16,174 nt of DNA from JAVBPB01 sp031549965 (GCA_031549965.1 JAVBPB010000148.1:1-16174); one strand, 5' to 3'; positions 7,540 through 15,269 are shown, counted from the stretch's first letter. The notes: generated by a model from the letters alone, not told the origin. Made by a program: numbers and translations.

Positions 7540-8334
7540 TTAGTATAATTGATCACTACCCAAACCTTCTGGCATATTTCCAAATATAGTTGTAGTGGCA
7601 CCGTTAGGTTCTTCTTTCATAACTGCACCATCTGGTAAACCTTCAGTCCAAGTTTTCCCTCCATCAGTAGAGTAAGAAGCATTACCGTTTTCAACTCTTA
7701 CTAAACAGTTTTCGCTTCCGGCAGGCATATCTTTAAGTTCAGGTAGAGCAGGAAGACCTCCATTTGGAGCAGGTAATACACTGTCTCCACTGCTTATAGA
7801 ACCATCTTCATTAAGAGTAAATCCGTCAGGAAGTTCTTCACTCCAGTTTTCTCCGTCAGTAGTATATTTAGTTGTGCCATCAATATCTTTCTTTGCACCA
7901 AAAAATGATTTTTTCTCGCCATCAACTTTAGAATCTTTAAAAATCATTTCGCCGTCTGTAACCTGACCTTCTAAAAAACCGCTTTGCCATGTTTTTCCAC
8001 CGTCAGTAGAGTAAGAAGGATTACCATTTTCAACTTTAACTAAACAATTTTCATCACCATTTATAGCACTCTTAAATTCAGGAGTTCCAGATAAGCCACC
8101 TTCAGCGTCTTTAAAAACTTTTTTAGTAATTACTTTTCCGCTTTCTGGATGAGTGGTGTTTTCATTATCGGTAGATATAGTTCTTAATAATTTTTTACCA
8201 AAAAATTCAGTAGTTTCACTTCCAGAAGCATAAGCTACACCAGCTCCCATTGTTGCAACTAAAGCACTACATAATACAACAGTAGTAGCTTTTTTCTTAG
8301 CTGTTAATAATACGTTTTTAAATTTTACATTCAT
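7540..8334 (-). CDS. Secreted protein with Asp-box-like repeats
   Basis: A 264-residue protein with a signal peptide (basic start, hydrophobic core about 17-34, likely cut after A-Y-A near residue 36). The mature part carries two near-identical copies of a 22-residue unit (about 95-116 and 208-229) of form E-N-C-L-V-(K/R)-V-E-N-G-N, then S-Y-S-T-D-G-G-K-T-W. A shorter copy (Y-T-T-D-G-E-N-W, 157-164) sits between them. S-T-D-G-G-K-T-W matches the Asp-box (S-x-D-x-G-x-T-W) of sialidases and other beta-propeller proteins, but two or three boxes are too few for a propeller and no catalytic domain is seen. There is no LPxTG anchor or lipobox. It has a clear GGAGG ribosome site and leads the regulator, kinase and LacI cluster, so it may be the regulated output or an extracellular part of the sensing. 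Function is unknown. Confidence 0.85.
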   Translation of the reverse strand: MNVKFKNVLLTAKKKATTVVLCSALVATMGAGVAYASGSETTEFFGKKLLRTISTDNENTTHPESGKVITKKVFKDAEGGLSGTPEFKSAINGDENCLVKVENGNPSYSTDGGKTWQSGFLEGQVTDGEMIFKDSKVDGEKKSFFGAKKDIDGTTKYTTDGENWSEELPDGFTLNEDGSISSGDSVLPAPNGGLPALPELKDMPAGSENCLVRVENGNASYSTDGGKTWTEGLPDGAVMKEEPNGATTTIFGNMPEGLGSDQLY

Positions 8335-8375
8335 AATAATACCTCCAAATAGTTTTGATTTATTTATAAGTAGCT

Positions 8376-8404
8376 ATCTTATGTTTTTTATTATAGAATG
8401 TAAA
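8376..8404 (-). promoter_or_regulatory. Candidate sigma-A promoter of the secreted protein / two-component cluster
   Basis: Read on the minus strand, TTTACA (8404-8399) is followed after exactly 17 bases by TAAGAT (8381-8376), a 4/6 match to the -10 box. It ends about 40 bases upstream of the start codon of the secreted protein. The weak -10 box would suit an activated promoter. Confidence 0.45.
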
Positions 8405-8422
8405 CCTTTAATGAAACTTAAA
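8401..8422 (-). promoter_or_regulatory. Tandem 11-bp direct repeat, candidate response-regulator operator
   Basis: On the minus strand TTTAAGTTTCA is followed directly by TTAAAGGTTTA, agreeing at 8 of 11 positions. The second copy overlaps the proposed -35 box. OmpR-type regulators typically bind head-to-tail repeats with about this 10-11 bp period, so autoregulation by the regulator at 6810-7493 is plausible. This is inference from spacing and position only. Confidence 0.35.
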
Positions 8423-8554
8423 TTATAAAAAATATTAAAATTATTATATATTATTTTTATTTAATAGTAAAGATAAAAAGAAATATTGTAATTAGTAATA
8501 AAATTTAGTAACATATATTAGAGCGTGTTTGAAAATTGTTATATGGAGGAAGAA

Positions 8555-9052
8555 ATGAAAGCAAAGAAGATAGCATATTACGCTGTATTAGTAGCATTGG
8601 CGATGATTGTAAGTTATGTGGAAGTGTTGATACCAATTAATTTTGGTATTCCTGGGATAAAGTTAGGTTTGGCAAATATTGTGGTTTTAGTTGGGTTATA
8701 CCTTTTAGGTGCAAAAGCTTCTTTTAGTATTTCTATGGTAAGAATTATCTTATCTGCCTTTATGTTTTCTGGCCTGGGGGCAATGATGTATAGTCTAGCA
8801 GGAGGAATACTTAGCTTTTTGTTAATGTACCTGGCAAAAAGAATAAATAAATTCAGTATAATTGGAGTAAGTATTGTTGGAGGCATAAGCCATAATATTG
8901 GACAAATAGCAATTGCTTCTTTAGTAGTATCAAGCATAAAGATTATGTATTATTTACCAGTACTTATAATAGCAGGATTAATAACTGGATTGCTAATTGG
9001 AATCTTAGGGAAGGTTATTATAAATCATCTGAAAAAAATTGATTTATTTTAA
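8555..9052 (+). CDS. Gx transporter family membrane protein (Hpre_diP_synt_I)
   Basis: The start is placed at ATG 8555, directly after GGAGGA (8545-8550); an upstream in-frame start at 8525 would put that site inside the gene. The product is 165 residues and almost entirely membrane-embedded, with about five to six helices. The conserved P-G-I-K-L-G-L-A-N-I-V-V-L, A-x-x-I-S-x-x-R-I-I-L-S-A-F-M-F-S-G and the G-G-I-x-H-N-I-G-Q motif are typical of the family. It was first annotated as heptaprenyl diphosphate synthase component I and is now grouped with ECF-type substrate-binding membrane proteins (Gx transporters). The substrate is not known; the old synthase name is probably misleading. It is transcribed divergently from the Asp-box cluster, with 76 bases before the next gene. 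Confidence 0.88.
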   Translation: MKAKKIAYYAVLVALAMIVSYVEVLIPINFGIPGIKLGLANIVVLVGLYLLGAKASFSISMVRIILSAFMFSGLGAMMYSLAGGILSFLLMYLAKRINKFSIIGVSIVGGISHNIGQIAIASLVVSSIKIMYYLPVLIIAGLITGLLIGILGKVIINHLKKIDLF

Positions 9053-9129
9053 AATAAAGCTTATGAAGATTATCTAAAAACTAAGATAGACTTTATCTAA
9101 AGAAATTTAAATTTAGGAGACGAAATTAA

Positions 9130-10296
9130 GTGATGGAAAAGTTGCAAAATGGTTACTATAAAGACGCATATATCACCTCATTTTTGGCAGAGGTAGTATC
9201 TTGTACGAAGGAAAACAATGAGTATAGCATAATTCTTAATCAAACTTATTTTTACCCTGAGGGAGGAGGGCAACCCTCAGATATTGGAACAATTGGTGAT
9301 GCAAAGGTTTTAGATGTAAGAGAAGTAAGTCATAAGAGAGCGATAATTCATAAAGTGGACAAACCCTTAACCGTTGGCGAAAGCTATGAGTGCAGTTTAG
9401 ACTGGGATTACCGTTTTTCTTTGATGCAAAATCATACAGGAGAACACATTGTATCAGGAATTATCAATAAGCTTTTTGGCTATGACAATGTAGGTTTTCA
9501 TATGGGAACAGATTTCATTACATTAGATATAAATGGTGAGCTAACTGACAATGATCTAATTAAAATTGAATATCTAGCCAATCAGGCAGTATTTAAAAAT
9601 ATACCAGTTAATATAGCATTTCATATTGGTGAAGAACTAGAAAAAATAAACTACCGAAGCAAAAAATTATTATTAGGTGAAGTAAGAATAGTAACAATAC
9701 CTGAATATGATATATGTGCTTGCTGTGGTTTACATTTAAGAACAACAGGAGAAATAGGAATAATCAAGATTATAACAGCACATAAATATAAAAGCGGTAT
9801 GAGAATTTATATGTTATGTGGAAATAGGGCATTAGAAGATTATTCAAATAAAAACAAAACAATATATTCATTATCAAACCTCCTTTCAGCAAAGCCAAAT
9901 GAAGTACAAAATTCAGTTGAGCAACTTCAAAGAGATAATTTAAATTTAAAACAGAAATTTGTTGACTATAAAATTAGTCAGTTTAATAAAAAGATTAAAG
10001 AAATTCATGAGGGGACAAAAATAGTTTGTTTATTTGAAGAAGAATTGACCCCAATGGACTTGCGTCATTTCTGCCTAGCATTAGCTGAAAAAGCTGAGTT
10101 AGTGGCTGTGTTTTCTGGTGCTGATGTCAACTATCAATACGCAATTGGAAGTAAAACCATAGATGTAAGAGAAATTGGGAAGATAATGAATCAAAAATTC
10201 AATGGAAAAGGAGGGGGCAAAAAAGAAATTATTCAAGGAAGTATATTTGGGAATGCAGAGCAAATAAAAGAATTTATTTTATCTTTGATGGATTGA
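9130..10296 (+). CDS. Alanyl-tRNA editing protein, AlaX-L type
   Basis: A free-standing editing enzyme that hydrolyses Ser (or Gly) wrongly attached to tRNA-Ala, in the cytoplasm. Residues about 1-90 resemble the AlaRS-related beta-barrel (Y-F-Y-P-E-G-G-G-Q-P-S-D, 40-51). The zinc-binding editing site is present as H-T-G-E-H (His102, His106) and C-A-C-C-G-L-H (Cys198, His202; Leu replaces the commoner Thr before His). A coiled region spans about 255-295, followed by a DHHA1-like C-terminal domain with the G-K-G-G-G-K-K motif near residue 357. At 388 residues it is the long form. The frame starts at GTG 9130, with ATG one codon later; AGGAGA at 9115-9120 lies nine bases before the GTG, so either codon may serve. 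No other translation genes are nearby. Confidence 0.93.
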   Translation: MMEKLQNGYYKDAYITSFLAEVVSCTKENNEYSIILNQTYFYPEGGGQPSDIGTIGDAKVLDVREVSHKRAIIHKVDKPLTVGESYECSLDWDYRFSLMQNHTGEHIVSGIINKLFGYDNVGFHMGTDFITLDINGELTDNDLIKIEYLANQAVFKNIPVNIAFHIGEELEKINYRSKKLLLGEVRIVTIPEYDICACCGLHLRTTGEIGIIKIITAHKYKSGMRIYMLCGNRALEDYSNKNKTIYSLSNLLSAKPNEVQNSVEQLQRDNLNLKQKFVDYKISQFNKKIKEIHEGTKIVCLFEEELTPMDLRHFCLALAEKAELVAVFSGADVNYQYAIGSKTIDVREIGKIMNQKFNGKGGGKKEIIQGSIFGNAEQIKEFILSLMD

Positions 10297-10350
10297 TTTT
10301 TAAAGTTTGTTCATTAGTTTGTCAATGAAGAATTGTATAACTTTTATACC

Positions 10351-10390
10351 AGTACCCCATTTTGCACAAGAAATTACAAAATGGGGTACT
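10351..10390. repeat. Perfect 14-bp inverted repeat (hairpin) between convergent genes
   Basis: AGTACCCCATTTTG (10351-10364) and its exact complement (10377-10390) flank a 12-base loop. It lies between the ends of the convergent Ala-tRNA editing and FliK-like genes, so it may help end transcription from both sides, although there is no T-run directly after either arm. The same 14-mer occurs a third time at 11991-12004. Confidence 0.75.
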
Positions 10391-10400
10391 AGATTAAAAG
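10370..10400 (-). repeat. Left copy of the inverted repeat flanking the FliK-like gene
   Basis: Bases 10370-10392 are the exact reverse complement of 11989-12011 (23 bp). Extending to 10400 against 11981-12011 gives 29 of 31 matches. It overlaps the right arm of the 10351-10390 hairpin. Confidence 0.85.
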
Positions 10401-10441
10401 TGCTTAAATTCAAATGGAATAAGTCTTTAATTAATTTATGA

Positions 10442-11968
10442 TTAAGCACGTATATCAAAAGAGTATCTGGTAAAGGAAGTTGATGCAGAGTCTTTTTCCA
10501 CAAAATCTTTTACGATATCAAAATCTTTACTGGATTTATGAAATTCAGAATTTAAAATATAGCCTTTATCTTTTAATTTTTCTTTTAGTTTTTCTATATT
10601 TTCAGATATGATTGTAATGGAATCATCATCATTTAAATAAAATTTTGAGTTTATATTGGTATTAATCATAGTTAGATAAATATCAATACTTCCCAAGTTA
10701 TCCATATCCAGATGTAATAACACACTAATATCCTTTTTGTTAGCATTTAAAGACTTTTTATTAGTAAATACATATAAATCACTATGAATATTTTGTTCTT
10801 TAAATTTTATAGGAATTTGAACATAAGTAAAAATTTCATTTAAGCTTTTAATAAATTCTATATTTTCCTTAAGATTTGAAACATTGTTTTTGACTGCTTC
10901 ATCTTTTGTTTCCATGGATTGAATTAGTGAGTTTATTTGTTCCATATTTTTATAGACTCTGTTGTACCAGTTTTCAACCTCATTTTCTTTAGCAATAGAT
11001 TCAGGTGTTAAAGACCATTGATTCAACAATTCATTAGTAAATATTTTTTGAAATTCTTTGGAAGAAAAGATTTTTGTAAAATCCTCTTTATTGTTTAGAG
11101 ACACGTTAGTTTCAATTAAATTAAAGATTTTTTTAGAGGATATAGTACCATTAATTATATTTTCTTTATCAGCCATTGGCAGTTCAAAAAATTCTAAATC
11201 TTTCACTAGATTTTCACGTTCCAATTTATCTAAAACATCTAAAATAGCTAAGGGCTTATTAGTCCCCTCGTTTACAATATCTAATAACTGTTTATTAACC
11301 AATTCACAGTTAGAATAAGAAGATTCAACAAAAGCAAATAATTTTGGCAAATTCTTTGAAAGCAATTCAAAATCCTTTAATAAAGAATGCTCATAATTTT
11401 TATATCTTTCAAACTGGTAGGCAGAGTTACCATTAATGGGGATATTGTTTCTATTCATAGTTACGAGAGTTTCAATACTTACATTACTATTAGAATGAGA
11501 CTGGGTCAAAAGTTTCAATATAGTTTTTTTATCAACAGGCATTTGATTTTTTAAAAGGGAATCAATAATTTTAAAATTCTTGTCTGTATAAGGCAAATCA
11601 GCGGCTTGCAGAGCCTTATCAATAAGAACATCCTGAGTTGAAAAATTAGGATCTGCAATTAACTTTAAGGTAATTTGTTTTTTATTAGTTTCACTAACCT
11701 TAAAAGTAGCATTCAAACCAATAGAAAGATCCATAGAATCTGAAATCTTAGCATTCATAACATAGCTATTTTGCAATTTTATACTAACTTCACTTTTCCT
11801 TAAATCAACAACTTCTCCCTTAACTATTTGACCTGCACTAAAATTAGGCATTCGGTCATTGCCCGTACCGGATGAGCCTGAGGCACCAATAACAGGCAGG
11901 GCTTTAGAAACGGAAGAAGATTTTTGTATATTTGCTTTAGAACCTGCTTTACTGCTGTTTACATTCAT
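10442..11968 (-). CDS. FliK-like flagellar hook-length control family protein
   Basis: The start is placed at ATG 11968, six bases after AGGTG (11979-11975); the in-frame GTG three codons upstream is part of that site itself. The product is 508 residues. The N-terminus is Ser/Lys-rich and unstructured (about 1-40), then a small beta-rich segment (G-Q-I-V-K-G-E-V-V-D-L), a long helical middle of low similarity, and a C-terminal domain at about 400-475. That domain has L-H-L-D-M-D-N-L-G-S-I-D-I-Y-L and I-I-S-E-N-I-E-K-L-K-E-K-L-K-D-K-G-Y, the usual pattern of the FliK C-terminal domain. That domain measures or ends hook growth by acting on the export-gate protein FlhB. No other flagellar gene is next to it, and the 23-bp inverted repeats bracket it. 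It may be a specialised paralog; the family call rests on the C-terminus. Confidence 0.75.
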   Translation of the reverse strand: MNVNSSKAGSKANIQKSSSVSKALPVIGASGSSGTGNDRMPNFSAGQIVKGEVVDLRKSEVSIKLQNSYVMNAKISDSMDLSIGLNATFKVSETNKKQITLKLIADPNFSTQDVLIDKALQAADLPYTDKNFKIIDSLLKNQMPVDKKTILKLLTQSHSNSNVSIETLVTMNRNNIPINGNSAYQFERYKNYEHSLLKDFELLSKNLPKLFAFVESSYSNCELVNKQLLDIVNEGTNKPLAILDVLDKLERENLVKDLEFFELPMADKENIINGTISSKKIFNLIETNVSLNNKEDFTKIFSSKEFQKIFTNELLNQWSLTPESIAKENEVENWYNRVYKNMEQINSLIQSMETKDEAVKNNVSNLKENIEFIKSLNEIFTYVQIPIKFKEQNIHSDLYVFTNKKSLNANKKDISVLLHLDMDNLGSIDIYLTMINTNINSKFYLNDDDSITIISENIEKLKEKLKDKGYILNSEFHKSSKDFDIVKDFVEKDSASTSFTRYSFDIRA

Positions 11969-11980
11969 TTGTTTCACCTA

Positions 11981-12011
11981 CTTTTGACCTAGTACCCCAT
12001 TTTGTAATTTC
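11981..12011 (+). repeat. Right copy of the inverted repeat flanking the FliK-like gene
   Basis: The partner of 10370-10400: 23 bases perfect (11989-12011), 29/31 overall. It lies in the 5' untranslated region of the FliK-like gene and ends one base before its ribosome site, so pairing with the 3' copy in the same mRNA could affect translation. Confidence 0.85.
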
Positions 12012-12082
12012 ATAGTGTAATATTATCAATAAAATAAAAATTATTCAATATGTAAATTTTTTTTTTTATTTACACAGCCTAA

Positions 12083-12108
12083 ATGAATAGTTATACAACT
12101 GTATTCAT
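12083..12108. repeat. Hairpin / imperfect palindrome
   Basis: ATGAATAGTT pairs with AAC and TATTCAT around the loop ATAC with a two-base bulge, giving about 10 bp. It lies between the divergent FliK-like and GH3 genes. It could be an operator or the first hairpin of a small RNA. Confidence 0.4.
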
Positions 12109-12132
12109 GTGAAAAATTAATTTACCATGTTG

Positions 12133-12174
12133 AAAGGACTTTTTTAGACCTCCTTCAAAAAGGTGCCTTTTTTT
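12133..12174 (+). terminator. Hairpin followed by T-run
   Basis: AAAGGAC and a T-run (12133-12145) pair with an A-run and GTGCCTTT (about 12156-12170), giving about 12 bp with small bulges, followed directly by TTTT. The shape is that of a Rho-independent terminator on the plus strand, but no plus-strand gene lies to its left, since the FliK-like gene runs the other way. It may end a short non-coding transcript or stop antisense readthrough. The loop contains CCTCCTT, complementary to ribosome sites. Confidence 0.5.
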
Positions 12175-12201
12175 ACTATAGAAGACAAAAAATCTGGGCA
12201 C

Positions 12202-12230
12202 TTGACAGAAAATTAAAAATATAACATAAT
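12202..12230 (+). promoter_or_regulatory. Sigma-A promoter of the GH3 lipoprotein gene
   Basis: A perfect -35 box TTGACA (12202-12207), a 17-base spacer and CATAAT (12225-12230; 5/6). This is the strongest promoter match in the window. It gives a leader of about 78 bases before the GTG start at 12315, where GGAGG precedes. Confidence 0.8.
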
Positions 12231-12314
12231 TATCTTGGCTTAGTAAGACAAACAGAAATTTAAAATACTTGCTAATTATAGAAAAATAGTCCACCATTAA
12301 AAGGAGGAGAAATA

Positions 12315-13703
12315 GTGAAAAAATTAAAAATCCTACTTACAAGTTTAATCTTAATTGTATTAATTACAGGATGTAAAGGTTTAAGGAATACAGATACAAC
12401 CGAAGGAAGCAATATTACCACAACTAAAAATATCGAATCAACGTCTCAAATAATAACTGAACCACCAATTATAGAACAAACAACAGAAAAAAAATCTCAA
12501 GCTACTCAGGAGATAACAACTGAGACAACAACCGAAATAACCATAGAGGAGATAACAGAGCCTGCCACTGAAAAGGTTTATGGAATACAGGATAATGTTA
12601 TAGTTAAAGGTATGGCACAAGATATTTTGAATAATATGAGTATTGAAGAAAAAATTGGTCAATTATTTATTGTTAATTTTGAGGCTCTTGATAGCAGTAA
12701 AGGAGCTATTTATGAATTTAAAGAAATTAACGAGAAAATTATAAGGTCAATTCATAAATATCATGTGGGAGGAGTAGTTTTTTTTGCAAGAAATATTGAA
12801 ACAATAGATCAAACTAAGAATTTTGTAAACACACTTCAGGAATATTCAAAGATTCCCCTTTTTATTTCTGTAGATGAAGAAGGGGGAAAAGTGTCAAGAA
12901 TTGGAAATAATACTAATATGAGTACAACTGCATTTGAAAGTATGGAATCAATTGGAAATACTAATGATCCGCAATTAGCTTATAATGCAGGTGATATAAT
13001 CGGCAGTGAAATAAAAGAATTAGGATTTAATCTTAATTTTGCACCTATTGCAGATGTTAAGTCTAGTAATAAGGCTTTTATTGGAGAACGCTCATTTGGA
13101 AGTGATCCTAAAGTGGTTTCCCAAATGGTGCCTAAATTCGTTGAAGGTCTTCAAAAAAATGGAGTAAGTGCAACTTTAAAGCATTTTATAGGTTTGGGAA
13201 TTCCGGAAGAAGATTTTCATGAAAATTCTATTAATATCAGTAAAACAGTAGCTGAATACAGAAAAACAGATTTTTTGCCTTTTGAATCCGGAATTAAGGC
13301 TCAGGTAGATATGATAATGGTAAGTCACAGCTTTAATATTGGAATTACAGAAAACAAAGTTCCTACCTCAATGTCTAAACTAATGCTTACAGATATTTTA
13401 AGAAAGGAGCTAGGATTTGAAGGAATCATTATAACCGATGTAATGAATATAAAACCTTTAACAGAAGTTTATACTTCTAAAAAGGCATCAGTTGAAGCTA
13501 TAAAGGCAGGTGTGGATATTTTACTTATGCCACAAGACTTAGAAGACTCATATAATGCCTTGTTAGATTATGTAAAAGAAGGCAAAATTACGGAAGAAAG
13601 AATTAATGAATCTGTACTTAGAATATTAGAAGTCAAACTTAAGCGTGGTGTTATAGGTGAAGATACAAAACTGATTAATAATATAGAATCTTTGAATAAT
13701 TAA
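12315..13703 (+). CDS. GH3 family glycosidase (NagZ-like), lipoprotein
   Basis: A 462-residue surface lipoprotein, probably a beta-N-acetylhexosaminidase acting on cell-wall or other amino-sugar glycans. A lipoprotein signal peptide ends in L-I-T-G-C (Cys20). A Thr/Glu-rich linker follows (about 24-90). The GH3 N-terminal barrel fills 95-450: V-D-E-E-G-G (186-191), F-A-P-I-A-D-V, R-S-F-G-S-D-P, K-H-F (289-291), D-F-H (300-302, equivalent to the NagZ Asp-His dyad) and the nucleophile Asp375 in I-I-I-T-D-V-M-N. The loop reads I-G-L-G where NagZ has P-G-H-G. There is no C-terminal GH3 domain, as in NagZ. The start is GTG, with a strong AAGGAGGAG site. It is monocistronic, with its own promoter. 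Confidence 0.93.
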   Translation: MKKLKILLTSLILIVLITGCKGLRNTDTTEGSNITTTKNIESTSQIITEPPIIEQTTEKKSQATQEITTETTTEITIEEITEPATEKVYGIQDNVIVKGMAQDILNNMSIEEKIGQLFIVNFEALDSSKGAIYEFKEINEKIIRSIHKYHVGGVVFFARNIETIDQTKNFVNTLQEYSKIPLFISVDEEGGKVSRIGNNTNMSTTAFESMESIGNTNDPQLAYNAGDIIGSEIKELGFNLNFAPIADVKSSNKAFIGERSFGSDPKVVSQMVPKFVEGLQKNGVSATLKHFIGLGIPEEDFHENSINISKTVAEYRKTDFLPFESGIKAQVDMIMVSHSFNIGITENKVPTSMSKLMLTDILRKELGFEGIIITDVMNIKPLTEVYTSKKASVEAIKAGVDILLMPQDLEDSYNALLDYVKEGKITEERINESVLRILEVKLKRGVIGEDTKLINNIESLNN

Positions 13704-13768
13704 TGTGTATACTTATTGTAAAAAAGTACTAAAAAGCAAAAAACTGTTGATTATCTGTTAGAAAATAT

Positions 13769-13798
13769 CTATAATGTATATATATAGTTATTTTTTTA
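13769..13798 (+). terminator. Weak terminator after the GH3 gene
   Basis: CTATA (13769-13773) and TATAG (13783-13787) form a 5-bp AT-rich stem followed by TTATTTTTTT. It is weak, but in the right place, 66 bases after the stop. Confidence 0.35.
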
Positions 13799-13934
13799 GA
13801 TAGAAATTTAACTTTCAAATTATTTTTAAGTTTTAGTATCAGATATTTGATATTATAAAAATTAAAATACAGAATATATAATAAGTGTGAAAGTTGAATA
13901 AGTAATATAAATATCTTAAAAATAGGAGACAAAT

Positions 13935-15176
13935 ATGGCAAAAATAAAATCATTTAAATGTATCAGACCCAATATACAAGTAGTGAAAAATGTAGCTGCA
14001 CTTCCTTACGATGTGTATAACAGGGAAGAAGCTTTAGAAGAAGTTAGAAAGGAGCCTTTATCATTCTTAAATATTGACAGAGCAGAAACAGGATTTGACG
14101 AAAGCGTTAATACATATGATGAAAGAGTGTATAAAAGAGCAAGACTGCTATTGGATCAGATGCTTGAAAATGGAACGTTTATCTCTGATAATGCAGACTG
14201 TTTTTATTTATATGAGTTAATCATGGATGGACGTGGGCAAACAGGTATTGTAGGATGTGCATCTATAGATGATTACTTGGACGGAGTTATTAAAAAACAT
14301 GAAAATACCAGAGAAGATAAAGAAATAGACCGTATAAAACATGTGGATGCATGTGACGCACAAACTGGTCCTATTTTTTTAGCATACAGAGCTAATGAAA
14401 TCATAAATCAGACAGTAATTAAAATTAAAAAAGAATCTCCATTATATGATTTTAACTCGGACGATGGTATAGTACATAAAGTATGGAGAATAGATAACGA
14501 AGAGGATATAAACATTATTCAGAGAGCTTTTTTAAATATTAATAGTATTTATATTGCAGATGGACATCATCGAGCAGCGTCTGCTGTAAAGGTTGGTTTA
14601 AAAAGAAGAAGCGAGAAAAAAGATTATACCGGTGATGAGGAATTTAATTATTTTCTGTCAGTTTTATTTCCTCATGATGAACTTTTTATTATGTCATATA
14701 ACAGAGCAGTTAAGGATTTAAACAATTACACTAAGGAAAATTTTTTAGATGCAATACAGGATAATTTTCAAGTGGAGAATGTAGGTAAAAAACCATATTC
14801 TCCTAATAATAAATCGGAATTTGGAATGTATTTAGACAATGAATGGTTTAAATTAACGCCTAAAGATAATATTAAAGATACAAGTGATCCTGTAAAAGGT
14901 TTAGATGTATCAATATTGCAGGAGTATTTATTAGATCCTATACTTGGAATAAATGATCCAAGAACAGATAAAAGAATTGATTTCATTGGGGGCATAAGAG
15001 GGCTTAACGAATTGGAAAGAAGAGTAAATAACGATATGAAAGTTGCATTTTCAGTTTATCCAACTTCAATTAATGAATTATTTAATGTTTCAGATGCAAA
15101 TATGCTGATGCCACCTAAATCAACATGGTTTGAACCGAAATTAAGAAGTGGATTGTTTATACATAGATTGAATTAA
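13935..15176 (+). CDS. DUF1015 family protein (SerK-related)
   Basis: A 413-residue cytosolic protein of the DUF1015 family. Characteristic segments are V-A-A-L-P-Y-D-V-Y (19-27), K-K-H-E-N-T (119-124), the diagnostic A-D-G-H-H-R (208-213), G-L-D-V-S-I-L-Q and the C-terminal M-P-P-K-S-T-W-F-E-P-K. Archaeal relatives act as free serine kinases (SerK), and in many Clostridia such genes neighbour serine biosynthesis genes. No serA or serC is visible here, so the reaction is inferred at family level only. It has full length and a good AGGAGA ribosome site. The 231-base gap upstream is AT-rich with no convincing promoter. A palindrome lies downstream at 15238-15259. Confidence 0.92.
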   Translation: MAKIKSFKCIRPNIQVVKNVAALPYDVYNREEALEEVRKEPLSFLNIDRAETGFDESVNTYDERVYKRARLLLDQMLENGTFISDNADCFYLYELIMDGRGQTGIVGCASIDDYLDGVIKKHENTREDKEIDRIKHVDACDAQTGPIFLAYRANEIINQTVIKIKKESPLYDFNSDDGIVHKVWRIDNEEDINIIQRAFLNINSIYIADGHHRAASAVKVGLKRRSEKKDYTGDEEFNYFLSVLFPHDELFIMSYNRAVKDLNNYTKENFLDAIQDNFQVENVGKKPYSPNNKSEFGMYLDNEWFKLTPKDNIKDTSDPVKGLDVSILQEYLLDPILGINDPRTDKRIDFIGGIRGLNELERRVNNDMKVAFSVYPTSINELFNVSDANMLMPPKSTWFEPKLRSGLFIHRLN

Positions 15177-15237
15177 AAATTTACTTTAAATATTATATAT
15201 TTAAAAGATGATTTTGTTTAAAATACAACAAAGAATA

Positions 15238-15259
15238 ACATAAAATTTAAATTTTATGT
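15238..15259. promoter_or_regulatory. Perfect 22-bp palindrome, operator or terminator
   Basis: ACATAAAATTT is followed directly by its exact complement, giving a loop-free 22-bp palindrome. It lies 61 bases after the DUF1015 stop and 10 bases before the -35 box of the chemoreceptor gene. The lack of a loop and of a T-run argues for a dimeric regulator site rather than a terminator, but AT-rich palindromes also arise by chance. Confidence 0.45.
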
Positions 15260-15269
15260 GCAAAATAAC

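Noticed and set aside
10300..10503. Minus-strand open frame of 67 codons at the end of the FliK-like gene
   Set aside because: It overlaps the end of the FliK-like gene in another frame and runs through the repeat hairpin; no ribosome site.
12091..12297. Minus-strand open frame of 68 codons between the divergent genes
   Set aside because: It is antisense to the strong GH3 promoter and to the T-run hairpin, with low-complexity composition and no ribosome site.
12315..13703. Catalytically dead GH3 because of the altered P-G-H-G loop
   Set aside because: The Lys-His pair, the Asp-x-His dyad and the nucleophile Asp375 are all present, so activity is likely.
13729..13953. Minus-strand open frame in the AT-rich gap after the GH3 gene
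   Set aside because: Composition is explained by AT-rich DNA, with no start signal.
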